DNA of 20,141 bases, from the IMG/VR virus record IMGVR_UViG_3300043449_000676, positions 1 through 20,141 of that record, one strand, 5' to 3'. Made by a program: the position numbers and the translations under genes. Under the pieces are notes generated by a model. It made no database searches. It saw nothing but the letters and a program-made list of their open reading frames with translations, and was not told where the DNA came from. Positions within the stretch are counted from its first letter, which is position 1. The number at the start of each line of letters is the position of its first letter. This DNA comes from a virus. This document shows positions 8,651 to 14,305 of the stretch, piece by piece.

Positions 8651-10123
8651 TCAAGTGTAGGCGTACGAGGACTTTTTCACCTCGCGCTTACCCGTCTGCA
8701 GCCCAGCCCCTCTGAGGTTCATGTCGATTACTGAGTCGGCGTACTGGTTGGCATCGTGGACGTGGGAGAACTGATTCTTGTCCGGCTTGTCTTCCATCTC
8801 GCCGCTTTTCTTGATTTTGTACCGATACCCGTACCGGAACCCCTTGACCAGCTGTGTGCATCGCGGGTCGATCACGTACATCGCCTTACCTTCCAACTGC
8901 TGTACAAGCAAGCGCTCGACAGCCTGTATGCGCTTCTCCGGGTCGTTTGACGGCGGCTTGACGCACTTGAACCCCGCCTGCCTAACAATATCCACCAGCG
9001 ACATCTCACCTTGCTGCTGCTTGGCGTACCCGGCTGGGTCCGGAGCCACGAGGAACGTACAGCCCTGCAGGTTATTGGCCACGTACGGATTCAGTTTCGT
9101 CCGCAGGAATGTCTCTATGCCCATGTTCTCTGACGTCAGCTCACCAAGAGTAACTACGCGCCCGCGTGGATCACGCTGTTTGAACACTGCTGCAGGCGTA
9201 CGACCAAAGTCCAGCCCGATGATCACTGGGTAGTCTTGGCTCTTGATCGCCTTGAGCGGCTCCTTGGACACGTGGAAATCGTGTGTGTATGTCTTCTCGT
9301 ACACCGGGGTGCCCGACAGACTGCGGCCATACTCCGACCGCAGGTACACACGCAGCCAGTCTTCTGTCTTGCCGGGGATGATGTTCGGGTAGTACTGCTT
9401 GGGCAGGTGGTTGTAGTTGTCGCACTCTGGGTTTACCGTCCACTCGTTCTCGTCCTTGTCCAGCAGGATTTCTTCAGGCTCTTCACCAAACCGTTCAAGG
9501 TACACCTCGGGCTTGATGATCGCCGCTGGCTGCTTGTGCACGGCCCAGTTCGACGGCGGGTTCTCCATCTTGTCGTGCCACCATGTGTCCTCGTCTGGCA
9601 TGTTGGTATCGAACAGCGCACATGAGCGCGTAGGCCCACCATCTTTAGCAGACGGGTATCGGTTCAGACGCGACAGCAGGCCATCCACAACCTCACTGTT
9701 GAGCTCTCGGCTCTCGTTGCCCCACAAGAACGTAGTCTCCAACGACAACGCTTTACGCACGTCATCTGGCGTATCCAATGGGATGAAAATCCACTCCGAC
9801 TCTACCTGTGTGCCGTCTGGCAGCTTGGCCATGAGTATGAACGTCTTCTCCACAGCCTTCCAGATACCCGCCTCTCCCGGGGGCAGCCAGTCGAACACCG
9901 TCTTCCTTGTAGTCAGAGCCAGCTGGTCCGCCGTGTTACGCACAATGATCGCCCGAGTCTTGCGGATACCTTTGGCGTTCGGCTTCTGGCCACAGCATAG
10001 ACGCACCAGCTCATGTACACACGTAACGGACTTACCGCCGCCGACCGGCCCTGCCAACACGCGTACGTAGGATTCGTCCAGCATGAAATTCCGCTGGGTC
10101 TCGGTGGGTTTGTATGCGCTCAT
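8651..10123 (-). CDS. terL: Terminase large subunit, 490 aa
   Basis: The DNA-packaging motor and headful or site-specific nuclease. The ATG at 10123 overlaps the previous stop as ATGA and has an AGGA site 7 nt upstream, so it is preferred over the longer reading at 10156. ATPase domain: Walker A GPVGGGKS at residues 25-32 and a Walker B-like TFLWGNESRE at 131-140 with E137 as likely catalytic Glu. Nuclease domain of RNase H type: IIGLDFGRTPAAVF (D305), FLVAPDPAGY (D362) and HDANQYADSVID (D457, D463) supply the acidic metal ligands. The length is normal for the family. It lies beside the probable small subunit, zinc-ribbon gene and portal. Confidence 0.95.
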   Translation of the reverse strand: MSAYKPTETQRNFMLDESYVRVLAGPVGGGKSVTCVHELVRLCCGQKPNAKGIRKTRAIIVRNTADQLALTTRKTVFDWLPPGEAGIWKAVEKTFILMAKLPDGTQVESEWIFIPLDTPDDVRKALSLETTFLWGNESRELNSEVVDGLLSRLNRYPSAKDGGPTRSCALFDTNMPDEDTWWHDKMENPPSNWAVHKQPAAIIKPEVYLERFGEEPEEILLDKDENEWTVNPECDNYNHLPKQYYPNIIPGKTEDWLRVYLRSEYGRSLSGTPVYEKTYTHDFHVSKEPLKAIKSQDYPVIIGLDFGRTPAAVFKQRDPRGRVVTLGELTSENMGIETFLRTKLNPYVANNLQGCTFLVAPDPAGYAKQQQGEMSLVDIVRQAGFKCVKPPSNDPEKRIQAVERLLVQQLEGKAMYVIDPRCTQLVKGFRYGYRYKIKKSGEMEDKPDKNQFSHVHDANQYADSVIDMNLRGAGLQTGKREVKKSSYAYT

Positions 10124-10428
10124 GTTAGTTCCTCGTAGTCCCACTGGCACCCGCATCGCGGGCAGTGGATGCGGTCTTTCAGTAGGTGGAACAGCTGGTT
10201 TTCACATAGCAGACAAGACCACACCTGAGACTCCGGTGCCGGTGCCACATCAAACTTGCTGCGCCCACGCATGCTATTGCACTCGGGGCACTCGAACTCC
10301 ATGGTGCCCGGCTCCCACACGGCGGTCCACTCGTGGTCACATGCTTGGCAGAACAGTTCTCCAGCTACATGCGGCTCACGTTCTTTCCTAGCCTTGGCAA
10401 AGTCAATAATGTCAGTCATCGTCGTCAT
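10120..10428 (-). CDS. Double zinc-ribbon protein, 102 aa
   Basis: A small protein with eight cysteines in four CxxC pairs: counting from the inner start, C24/C27 with C44/C47, then C69/C72 with C86/C89. This makes two four-cysteine zinc ribbons separated by about 20 residues (FCQACDHEW, CPECNSM, CLLCENQ, CPRCGCQW). Such proteins bind nucleic acid or protein. The start is uncertain between 10428 and 10419 (MTDIIDFAKARK); neither has a strong ribosome site, and both lie inside the end of the 49-residue gene. The stop overlaps the large-terminase start by ATGA, so a packaging or terminase-associated role is plausible but inferred. Confidence 0.7.
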   Translation of the reverse strand: MTTMTDIIDFAKARKEREPHVAGELFCQACDHEWTAVWEPGTMEFECPECNSMRGRSKFDVAPAPESQVWSCLLCENQLFHLLKDRIHCPRCGCQWDYEELT

Positions 10429-10561
10429 CCATATGTTCTTGCAAGAGCTGAGCTTTTACGATGTCAAGACACCCCAGCGCCGTTGCCAGCATTACGGTCT
10501 CGTCGTACTTGTGGATCACGGCCAGTATCTCGTCCACCATCCCCTGCGTCAGGTTTCCCAT
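10412..10561 (-). CDS. Small 49-aa protein with acidic tail
   Basis: A reading frame of 49 residues, MGNLTQGMVDEILAVIHKYD at the start and ending in five aspartates (EHMDDDDD). It fills the otherwise empty gap between the probable small terminase and the zinc-ribbon gene. Its stop overlaps the inner start of the zinc-ribbon gene by eight bases. A GTGAG element sits 5 nt before the ATG, and the ATG lies 6 nt after the previous stop. Residues 5-40 form an amphipathic helix pair. No family recognised; its support is its exact fit in the operon. Confidence 0.55.
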   Translation of the reverse strand: MGNLTQGMVDEILAVIHKYDETVMLATALGCLDIVKAQLLQEHMDDDDD

Positions 10562-10566
10562 GTAAC

Positions 10567-11079
10567 TCACTTGATCTCCTTGACCTCTGTGTCCAGTGTA
10601 ACGGGTGTAAGTCCCTGCTGGTTGCTCAGGCTGACGCTGTGCCCACCGCCCAAGTCGATACTGATCGTGAACCCCGGCCCGACATCCTTGGCCCGTTCTT
10701 CTTTCGGCTCAAGCCCCGCAGCTTTGATCAGCGTCTTCAGCACGTCGTGCTTCTGATTCAGGCTGGCATCCGACCCTGACGCTTGTACGTACACCTGATC
10801 GAGCAACTCACCGGCCATCCATGCCGCTTTGGCTTTGAACGTGATGCCGTTTTTCTCGTACTCAGATCGCTTGACCTGAACCTGCAGCTGGAACCAAGGC
10901 TGGGCCTCCAGTTCTCGGAATTTCTCGACGCTCAGGCCATGACGTGCTGCCACGACAAGCTCATCCTCCATGCCAAGTGCAATAGAAGACACCATCTCAT
11001 CACTGATCTGCGGAAACGAGACGGTCGAGGGCTTGTAGTCCAACGGTACGTCGTCCAAGGAGTAGTCATCAAGCGACAT
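10567..11079 (-). CDS. terS: Probable terminase small subunit, 170 aa
   Basis: The ATG at 11079 (MSLDDYSLDDVPLDY) has GGAGG 6 nt upstream and overlaps the end of the regulator gene by 11 nt; the longer reading from 11154 would run far inside that gene. Residues about 30-120 are helical with HGLSVEKFRELEAQPWFQLQV and KAAWMAGELLDQVYVQA, then LNQKHDVLKTLIKAAGLEPKEE. This layout, a helix-turn-helix-like segment with an oligomerisation helix, matches small terminase proteins I recall from podoviruses. The C-terminal tail is Gly/Ser-rich and beta-prone. The name rests on position (two small genes before the large subunit) and architecture. Confidence 0.6.
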   Translation of the reverse strand: MSLDDYSLDDVPLDYKPSTVSFPQISDEMVSSIALGMEDELVVAARHGLSVEKFRELEAQPWFQLQVQVKRSEYEKNGITFKAKAAWMAGELLDQVYVQASGSDASLNQKHDVLKTLIKAAGLEPKEERAKDVGPGFTISIDLGGGHSVSLSNQQGLTPVTLDTEVKEIK

Positions 11080-11239
11080 TTGCGGCCTCCGCCAAGCGTT
11101 TTTCATGTGCTTCCACTGCTTGCAGATACTTTTCCAAGGCAATTCTGACCACATCAGCAGCTGGAACGCGCTTTTTTGCGGCCAATTTCTTGGTTTTTTC
11201 CAGCAGTTCGTCGTCTAAAAACAGGTTCCATCGCTTCAT
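11069..11239 (-). CDS. Ribbon-helix-helix-like regulator, 56 aa
   Basis: A 56-residue protein from the ATG at 11239 (MKRWNLFLDDELLEKTKKLA), with AAAGGA before it; the longer reading at 11269 begins inside the upstream palindrome and is rejected. The pattern is a short basic beta strand (KRWNLFL), helix A (DDELLEKTKKLAAKK), a turn and helix B (ADVVRIALEKYLQAVEAHEKR). This is the MetJ/Arc ribbon-helix-helix plan, which forms dimers that bind short inverted or repeated sites in the major groove. It is first in the packaging operon. A perfect palindrome, GTGTGTATACACAC, lies 17 bp upstream, so autoregulation is likely but not shown. Confidence 0.7.
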   Translation of the reverse strand: MKRWNLFLDDELLEKTKKLAAKKRVPAADVVRIALEKYLQAVEAHEKRLAEAANVA

Positions 11240-11255
11240 TTTTGGTCCTTTTTTG

Positions 11256-11269
11256 GTGTGTATACACAC
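11256..11269. promoter_or_regulatory. Perfect 14-bp palindrome GTGTGTATACACAC (candidate operator)
   Basis: The palindrome lies just upstream of the regulator gene. On the minus strand its core TATACA could serve as a -10 box with TTAAAA 18 bp upstream, so a protein bound here would block transcription. An identical copy occurs at 12907-12920, and half-sites are spread over 11.35-16.65 kb. Confidence 0.6.
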
Positions 11270-11395
11270 ATTTTAGGGGTTTTTTTAATTTTTTGGGGCG
11301 ATTTTATGGGGTGGCGGGGATAATTTTAGTACTTTTGGGTACGAAATAACGTGTGTATGTCGTTAATTTTGGTCATGCTGAGTCTGGCAGTCGTA

Positions 11396-11447
11396 GGCGT
11401 GGGGCGGGCGGGGTGGGGGTGTGGGGGGCCTGTGGGGGGTGGTCGGG
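11396..11447 (+). other. G-run tract with quadruplex potential
   Basis: Seven runs of three to six G occur within 47 bases on the plus strand (11401-04, 11406-08, 11410-13, 11415-19, 11423-28, 11434-39, 11445-47), with loops of one to five bases. This satisfies the usual G-quadruplex motif several times over and is unlike the rest of the window. Confidence 0.8.
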
Positions 11448-11448
11448 C

Positions 11449-11513
11449 TATCAAGGATGCCTAGGGTGTAGGGACTCTGAGTTATCAAGGTTGCCTACAG
11501 TGGAGAGACTCAG
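11449..11513 (+). repeat. Two-copy tandem repeat, period 34 bp
   Basis: Copies start at 11449 and 11483 and share TATCAAGG-TGCCTA and GACTC blocks; 25 of 31 compared positions agree. The pair directly follows the G-run tract. It may be a pair of protein-binding sites; the function is unknown. Confidence 0.7.
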
Positions 11514-11927
11514 CGTCCAGCGGCAGGTGGGGCGAATAGCTGAGGTGTCGAGTAGGTGACACGCCAAGCCCAGTGCGGGTAGAAGCGCGAAGCCGAGGAT
11601 ACGTGGATAGTCACACGCCAACGGGTTAAGCCGGGCCGGGTGTCATGCCGCAACCTGCCTAGCAGGATTGGACTCATCGCGTCGCCGGAAGTGGGCGTGT
11701 CCTGAGAATCCAAGTAGTTGCCGATCATTGCGAGTATGCAAGATGACTCAATGTGCGTAGGGGCTATAAATTTATATCGGGGTCTTTTTGAGGTTGACCC
11801 ACCAAGCAACTAACCGAGCGCCAACAACCGGGGGCGCTAATTCCCGGAAGCCCTCCCAAGGGGCTTGAGTGTAAATCTTAATACTAGGGTTTACATCAAA
11901 GCTCAATCAACCCAACGAAAGTAAATC

Positions 11928-12446
11928 ATGGAAAAAGCACAAATCCTCAAGAATATCGGTCAAATTGGCAAGACAGCCAAGAAGTTAACCGCCGACATTC
12001 AAGCAACCGCAGTTGGTTGCGCTCTCCACGCTGTCAAGCATGGGGACGTGACTCTTGCGGATCAACTCGTAGATGCCTTGGGTAAGGGTATGCGTAAAGC
12101 CTCGCTGCGTGCATGGTTCGAGACCAACACCTGCATGTTCATTGCCAAGGGCAAGGACAAGTTTAGCTTCGATGCTGACAGGGCAAAAACCATGCGTGGC
12201 ATTGATGCCAAAGAACTTGAAGAAACCCTCATGGCCATTGCTTGGGAAGAGGCCAAACCAGAAGAAAAGGTCGTGTCGGTCTTCGACGTGTCCGAAGCCT
12301 TCGACAAGTTCATGAAGCGGGTCGAGACAATGGCCAAAGACGGCGAAGTGCAAGTTCGTAACCGTGAGCTTATGGACATGCTCTTGCAAGCCAGCGCAGA
12401 TTTTCACAGTGCCAAGGCTATGAACGCCCGAGTGTCGCTGTCTTAA
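11928..12446 (+). CDS. Conserved-looking phage early protein, 172 aa
   Basis: The first plus-strand gene after the divergent region, 172 residues. The N-terminal part is helical with VGCALHAVKHGDVTLADQLVDALGKGMRKASLRAWFETN. I recall this pattern (HAxxHGDVTL...LVxALGKGxR...LRxWF) from small early proteins in many podovirus and siphovirus genomes, without an assigned function. The rest is acidic and helical (GIDAKELEETLMAIAWEEAK, EAFDKFMKRVETMAKDG). No strong ribosome site precedes the ATG, only GAAAG, but the 20 bases CCAACGAAAGTAAATCATGG recur almost exactly before the gene at 13432. The family link is memory, not a search. Confidence 0.75.
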   Translation: MEKAQILKNIGQIGKTAKKLTADIQATAVGCALHAVKHGDVTLADQLVDALGKGMRKASLRAWFETNTCMFIAKGKDKFSFDADRAKTMRGIDAKELEETLMAIAWEEAKPEEKVVSVFDVSEAFDKFMKRVETMAKDGEVQVRNRELMDMLLQASADFHSAKAMNARVSLS

Positions 12447-12458
12447 GGTGTCAGCCTG

Positions 12459-12477
12459 AAGCCCATAACGTGGGCTT
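12459..12477 (+). other. Hairpin between early genes
   Basis: A 7-bp stem AAGCCCA/TGGGCTT with a TAACG loop lies just after the stop of the 172-residue gene. No T-run follows, so it is not a standard terminator; it may protect the 3' end of a processed message or affect read-through. Confidence 0.5.
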
Positions 12478-12503
12478 TGGAGTGTTACTTTAAAGGAGTC
12501 ATC

Positions 12504-12659
12504 ATGAAACCCAACCAAAACCAGCACCTGATTGAGGCATACATTGATTACATGAATGCCTTAGATATGTGCCGCCGTGGAATTATAGGTAACGCCAATT
12601 TTCAGCGGGAGCACCTTCGCACCATATATCGCATCATTACGGGAAAGGAACTGTCATGA
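12504..12659 (+). CDS. Hypothetical 51-aa protein
   Basis: The ATG at 12504 follows an excellent AAAGGAG site with 5 nt spacing, so the upstream in-frame start at 12477 (inside the hairpin) is not used. It is 51 residues, predominantly helical: HLIEAYIDYMNALDMCRRG, then REHLRTIYRIITGKELS. No family or motif is recognised. The stop overlaps the next start as ATGA. Confidence 0.65.
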   Translation: MKPNQNQHLIEAYIDYMNALDMCRRGIIGNANFQREHLRTIYRIITGKELS

Positions 12660-12904
12660 GTCGAGTTCATCTAGTCCACGCTGGGGCCATGGCCAAACAC
12701 CACACCAGCCCAACACCAGCCAAGCCCGTGCCCCTATACACACCAACACGTGTCGGGTATGCGAGTCGTCAGGCCAAGTCCACTGGCGGCCAAGCCTTTG
12801 TTTACGAGGCCGCAAAATCCACGGGCTTCAGATACCCCAAGCTTTCCCCAAGCGAATCGGGCACGGGCTTTTGGCACGAGCGCAGCTCCAAGCCACGCGG
12901 ATAA
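12656..12904 (+). CDS. Hypothetical basic 82-aa protein
   Basis: An 82-residue protein whose ATG overlaps the previous stop (ATGA). It is basic, rich in Pro, Ser, Thr and His, and looks disordered (HHTSPTPAKPVPLYTPTRVG, YPKLSPSESGTGFWHERSS). The TATACACAC motif lies in its coding sequence (read as YTP). No domain is recognised. It is the last gene before the non-coding stretch at 12905-13431. The coupling to its neighbour is the main evidence that it is translated. Confidence 0.55.
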   Translation: MSRVHLVHAGAMAKHHTSPTPAKPVPLYTPTRVGYASRQAKSTGGQAFVYEAAKSTGFRYPKLSPSESGTGFWHERSSKPRG

Positions 12905-12906
12905 AT

Positions 12907-12920
12907 GTGTGTATACACAC
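12907..12920. promoter_or_regulatory. Second copy of palindrome GTGTGTATACACAC
   Basis: Identical over all 14 bases to the palindrome before the ribbon-helix-helix gene, and placed 3 bp after the stop of the 82-residue gene. It is the likely second operator of the same DNA-binding protein. Confidence 0.6.
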
Positions 12921-12945
12921 TAGGCCTCCATGTTTCGCTGCATCT

Positions 12946-12966
12946 ACTCCTGCCTACGGCAGGAGT
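12946..12966. other. Strong 9-bp hairpin
   Basis: A perfect stem ACTCCTGCC/GGCAGGAGT with a TAC loop. No T-run follows in either direction, so it does not look like a standard terminator. It is followed by a smaller hairpin ATGGC/GCCAT at 12972-12986. Confidence 0.65.
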
Positions 12967-13008
12967 GTAACATGGCTTTAGGCCATTGAACATACACACG
13001 TTCAAATA

Positions 13009-13050
13009 ATCCAAGCTTTTTGGCTTGGATAGTAGACTTGGATTTCTACT
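13009..13050. other. Two adjacent hairpins near the iterons
   Basis: First stem ATCCAAGC/GCTTGGAT (13009-13030) with loop TTTTTG; second stem AGTAGA/TCTACT (13031-13050) followed by TTTT. Both carry the ATCCAA/TTGGAT sequence that also ends the iterons. The second could act as a weak terminator for rightward transcription. Confidence 0.5.
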
Positions 13051-13081
13051 TTTCCTTTAGAATCAATAGGTTAGGTAGTCG

Positions 13082-13107
13082 AATAATCCAATAATCCAAT
13101 AATCCAA
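13082..13107. repeat. Three tandem AATAATCC iterons
   Basis: Three exact 8-bp copies lie back to back at 13082, 13090 and 13098. A fourth (AATAATCCAAG) is at 13005. The last 18 bases of the array are the exact inverted complement of 13222-13239. Confidence 0.85.
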
Positions 13108-13221
13108 GTTTTTAAGAGAATTTGTACTATAGAAATGTTGTCATGGACGTGAGGGCCTGCGGCGCGACCAAATCACCGCAAAAAACTAGACCCTAAAAAT
13201 CCCTCTGACCCTCCAGAAATT

Positions 13222-13239
13222 TTGGATTATTGGATTATT
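13222..13239. repeat. Inverted copy of the iterons (18 bp)
   Basis: TTGGATTATTGGATTATT is the perfect reverse complement of 13090-13107, 114 bp away. It could form a large stem-loop or position protein dimers on both sides of the intervening DNA. Confidence 0.85.
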
Positions 13240-13296
13240 CACATAGGGTAAACCCTAATACACCTCTGCAAGCCCCTATCCATGCGGGTTTCAGAG

Positions 13297-13694
13297 CATA
13301 CACACCTTGGACCCTACTATCCAAGCCCCTGCCATTTTGTCTTTTAGCCCGACAATTTTGGATTTCAGCAAGCATACACACGTGGCCGTTCCCTCAAAGA
13401 ACATACACATACACACCAACGAAAGCAAGTCATGGCACATACACACCAACACTTCGTATACACATACACACCTGATGGAGGCATGGACGACGACCCCGTC
13501 GTGGTGGACACGTATACACATACACACCTCAATCCCTTTGAGTCAGACGACCCAGAGGTGGCTTACCATGAGTATCTTGCTGAGCGGTTCAGCAGATAAC
13601 GTATACATACACACCAAGGAGAACACCATGTCACCTGAAGACATTGAACTTCTACGCAAGCTGTGCGCCATGCACAATGCACGTACATACACAC
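13297..13694 (+). repeat. Cluster of CATACACAC motifs
   Basis: Exact CATACACAC copies start at 13297, 13373, 13408, 13438, 13463, 13519, 13606 and 13686, all on the plus strand, usually followed by C then A or T. A longer 19-base copy, CGTATACACATACACACCT, occurs at 13455-13473 and again at 13511-13529. Further copies lie at 12735 (TATACACAC), 12991 and 16642, and one on the minus strand at 11351-11359. They fall in genes and between genes alike. Confidence 0.9.
13432..13599 (+). CDS. Possible 55-aa His/Asp-rich protein containing the repeat motif
   Basis: A 55-residue frame starting MAHTHQHFVYTYTPDGG and ending YHEYLAERFSR. Its start is supported by the 20-base leader CCAACGAAAGCAAGTCATGG, which matches the leader of the gene at 11928 at 18 of 20 positions. 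The composition is strange: about half the residues come from three copies of the CATACACAC motif (read as HTH or TYTP), between acidic segments (MDDDPVVVD, FESDDPEVA). Either a real small protein has absorbed the DNA motif, or the frame is partly incidental. No family is recognised. Confidence 0.45.
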   Translation: MAHTHQHFVYTYTPDGGMDDDPVVVDTYTHTHLNPFESDDPEVAYHEYLAERFSR

Positions 13695-13807
13695 CCGAGT
13701 TCATGGAGAGCTGCTCGTACCTCGTGAAGAAGTACCCGGATAGAACCGAGGACGACCACGCCTTATGGCGTGACGCAGTGGCTGAGGCCAAGAAGGAGCC
13801 GACATGA
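13628..13807 (+). CDS. Hypothetical 59-aa protein, first of the coupled gene run
   Basis: The ATG at 13628 follows AAGGAG at good spacing; the upstream frame to 13307 is non-coding repeat. The product is 59 residues, helical and charged: MSPEDIELLRKLCAMHNAR, then ESCSYLVKKYPDRTEDDHAL and WRDAVAEAKKEPT. A CATACACAC copy at 13686 is read as TYTP. The stop overlaps the next start (ATGA). No family recognised. Confidence 0.65.
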   Translation: MSPEDIELLRKLCAMHNARTYTPEFMESCSYLVKKYPDRTEDDHALWRDAVAEAKKEPT

Positions 13808-13944
13808 CAGTAACTCAGACGTTCCTCATCTTCGCCATCGCAATCATGGCCCCACACGTACCGGAGTACGACGCCAAGCTGTTAAGTATTGGTTGCACCC
13901 TAATCGCCGTAGTGTTTTACATCATCGAATGGAAACTCAAATGA
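13804..13944 (+). CDS. Small two-helix membrane protein, 46 aa
   Basis: A 46-residue protein with two hydrophobic stretches: residues 5-16 (QTFLIFAIAIMA), then a short polar loop with His, Glu, Tyr and Asp, then 27-42 (LSIGCTLIAVVFYII), ending in EWKLK. It looks like a two-pass inner-membrane protein. Both ends are fixed by ATGA overlaps. Small holin-like proteins have this shape, but no endolysin is nearby, so lysis is not claimed. Confidence 0.65.
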   Translation: MTVTQTFLIFAIAIMAPHVPEYDAKLLSIGCTLIAVVFYIIEWKLK

Positions 13945-14126
13945 CAGACAAAACAATCACCGTCCGAATCAAGGACGTGTATGGCGTGGCCAAGGTATAC
14001 CCGGTGTGTAAGACAGCACAGCTGTTCGCAGCACTCACTGGCACCACCACGCTGAGGCCCCAAGACCTTGAGATCATCAAGAAGCTTGGGTACACCACCA
14101 CAATTCAACAACGGGAGCTGGCATGA
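13941..14126 (+). CDS. Hypothetical 61-aa protein
   Basis: A 61-residue soluble protein starting MTDKTITVRIKDVYGVAKVY. Two beta strands are followed by helical segments (CKTAQLFAALTG, PQDLEIIKKLGY), then TTTIQQRELA. This beta-hairpin plus helix arrangement could be a small DNA- or protein-binding fold, but no motif identifies it. It is joined to both neighbours by ATGA overlaps. Confidence 0.65.
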   Translation: MTDKTITVRIKDVYGVAKVYPVCKTAQLFAALTGTTTLRPQDLEIIKKLGYTTTIQQRELA

Positions 14127-14305
14127 AACCTTGCTGCAATGGAGACTGTGACCAAGGGCGTAACTGCCCACACAGAAACAATGCCATGTCAATTGGAGAT
14201 GTGGCATTCACGGTGGTCATGATGATCATCACACTGGCAATCGGTGTATCCCTGATGTGGTGGGTAATAACCGCAGTGGCCCTATTAATGGAGAGCCTGA
14301 TATGA
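14123..14305 (+). CDS. Small Cys-rich membrane protein, 60 aa
   Basis: A 60-residue protein. The N-terminus carries four cysteines (MKPCCNGDCDQGRNCPHRNN), a signature I recall from small phage and prophage membrane proteins (CxGxCxQGRxC). Residues 27-57 are strongly hydrophobic (FTVVMMIITLAIGVSLMWWV then ITAVALLM), enough for one long or two short membrane helices. The ATG in the overlap is used; an inner Met at 22 would drop the Cys region. Function unknown. Confidence 0.65.
   Translation: MKPCCNGDCDQGRNCPHRNNAMSIGDVAFTVVMMIITLAIGVSLMWWVITAVALLMESLI

Larger units (their letters stand above)
11270..11927. other. Divergent non-coding region with hairpins and repeats
   Basis: These 658 bases lie between the leftward packaging genes and the rightward early genes; I see no gene here. 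They contain a T-rich stretch (11281-11300), a G-run tract, a two-copy 34-bp tandem repeat, and a TATAAATTTATA palindrome at 11765-11776. There are hairpins at 11554-11566 (GTGTC/GACAC nearby), 11650-11665 (CCTGC/GCAGG), 11817-11838 (AGCGCC/GGCGCT) and 11848-11866 (AAGCCC/GGGCTT), and an inverted repeat TGTAAA/TTTACA at 11870-11895. ACACGCC occurs twice (near 11561 and 11613) with its complement GGCGTGT near 11692, so a longer folded RNA is possible. Promoters for both directions probably lie here, but none is a clean consensus match. Confidence 0.7.
12905..13431. other. Non-coding stretch; candidate replication origin or partition-type locus
   Basis: I find no convincing gene in these 527 bases. 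They hold a palindrome (12907-12920), four hairpins, and six AATAATCC iterons (13005, 13082, 13090 and 13098 on the plus strand; 13224 and 13232 on the minus strand). There is an AT-rich stretch (about 13050-13140) and five copies of the CATACACAC motif (including one straddling the right part). This combination of iterons, hairpins and an AT-rich segment is typical of replication origins, but no initiator gene has been recognised in the window, so the role is inferred. Confidence 0.5.

Noticed and set aside
8778-10070. Several long plus-strand frames opposite the large terminase
   Set aside because: They are antisense to a gene with complete ATPase and nuclease motifs and have no recognisable protein features.
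11500-11780. Possible tRNA or group I/II intron in the divergent region
   Set aside because: No T-loop consensus, anticodon arm or conserved intron core could be found by eye.
13144-13197. Short frame of 17 codons starting with ATG in the candidate origin
   Set aside because: No ribosome site and no neighbour coupling; it is likely chance.
13230-13475. Frames across the CATACACAC cluster rich in Thr, His, Tyr and Ile
   Set aside because: Their composition follows from the DNA repeat; they have no ribosome site. Only the frame at 13432 has a supporting leader.
13297-13694. Possible CRISPR array
   Set aside because: Repeat units are about 9-19 bases with irregular spacing, no spacer regularity and no cas genes.
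13804-14305. Holin or lysis function for the small membrane proteins
   Set aside because: Membrane segments alone are not enough, and no endolysin or spanin gene lies in the window.
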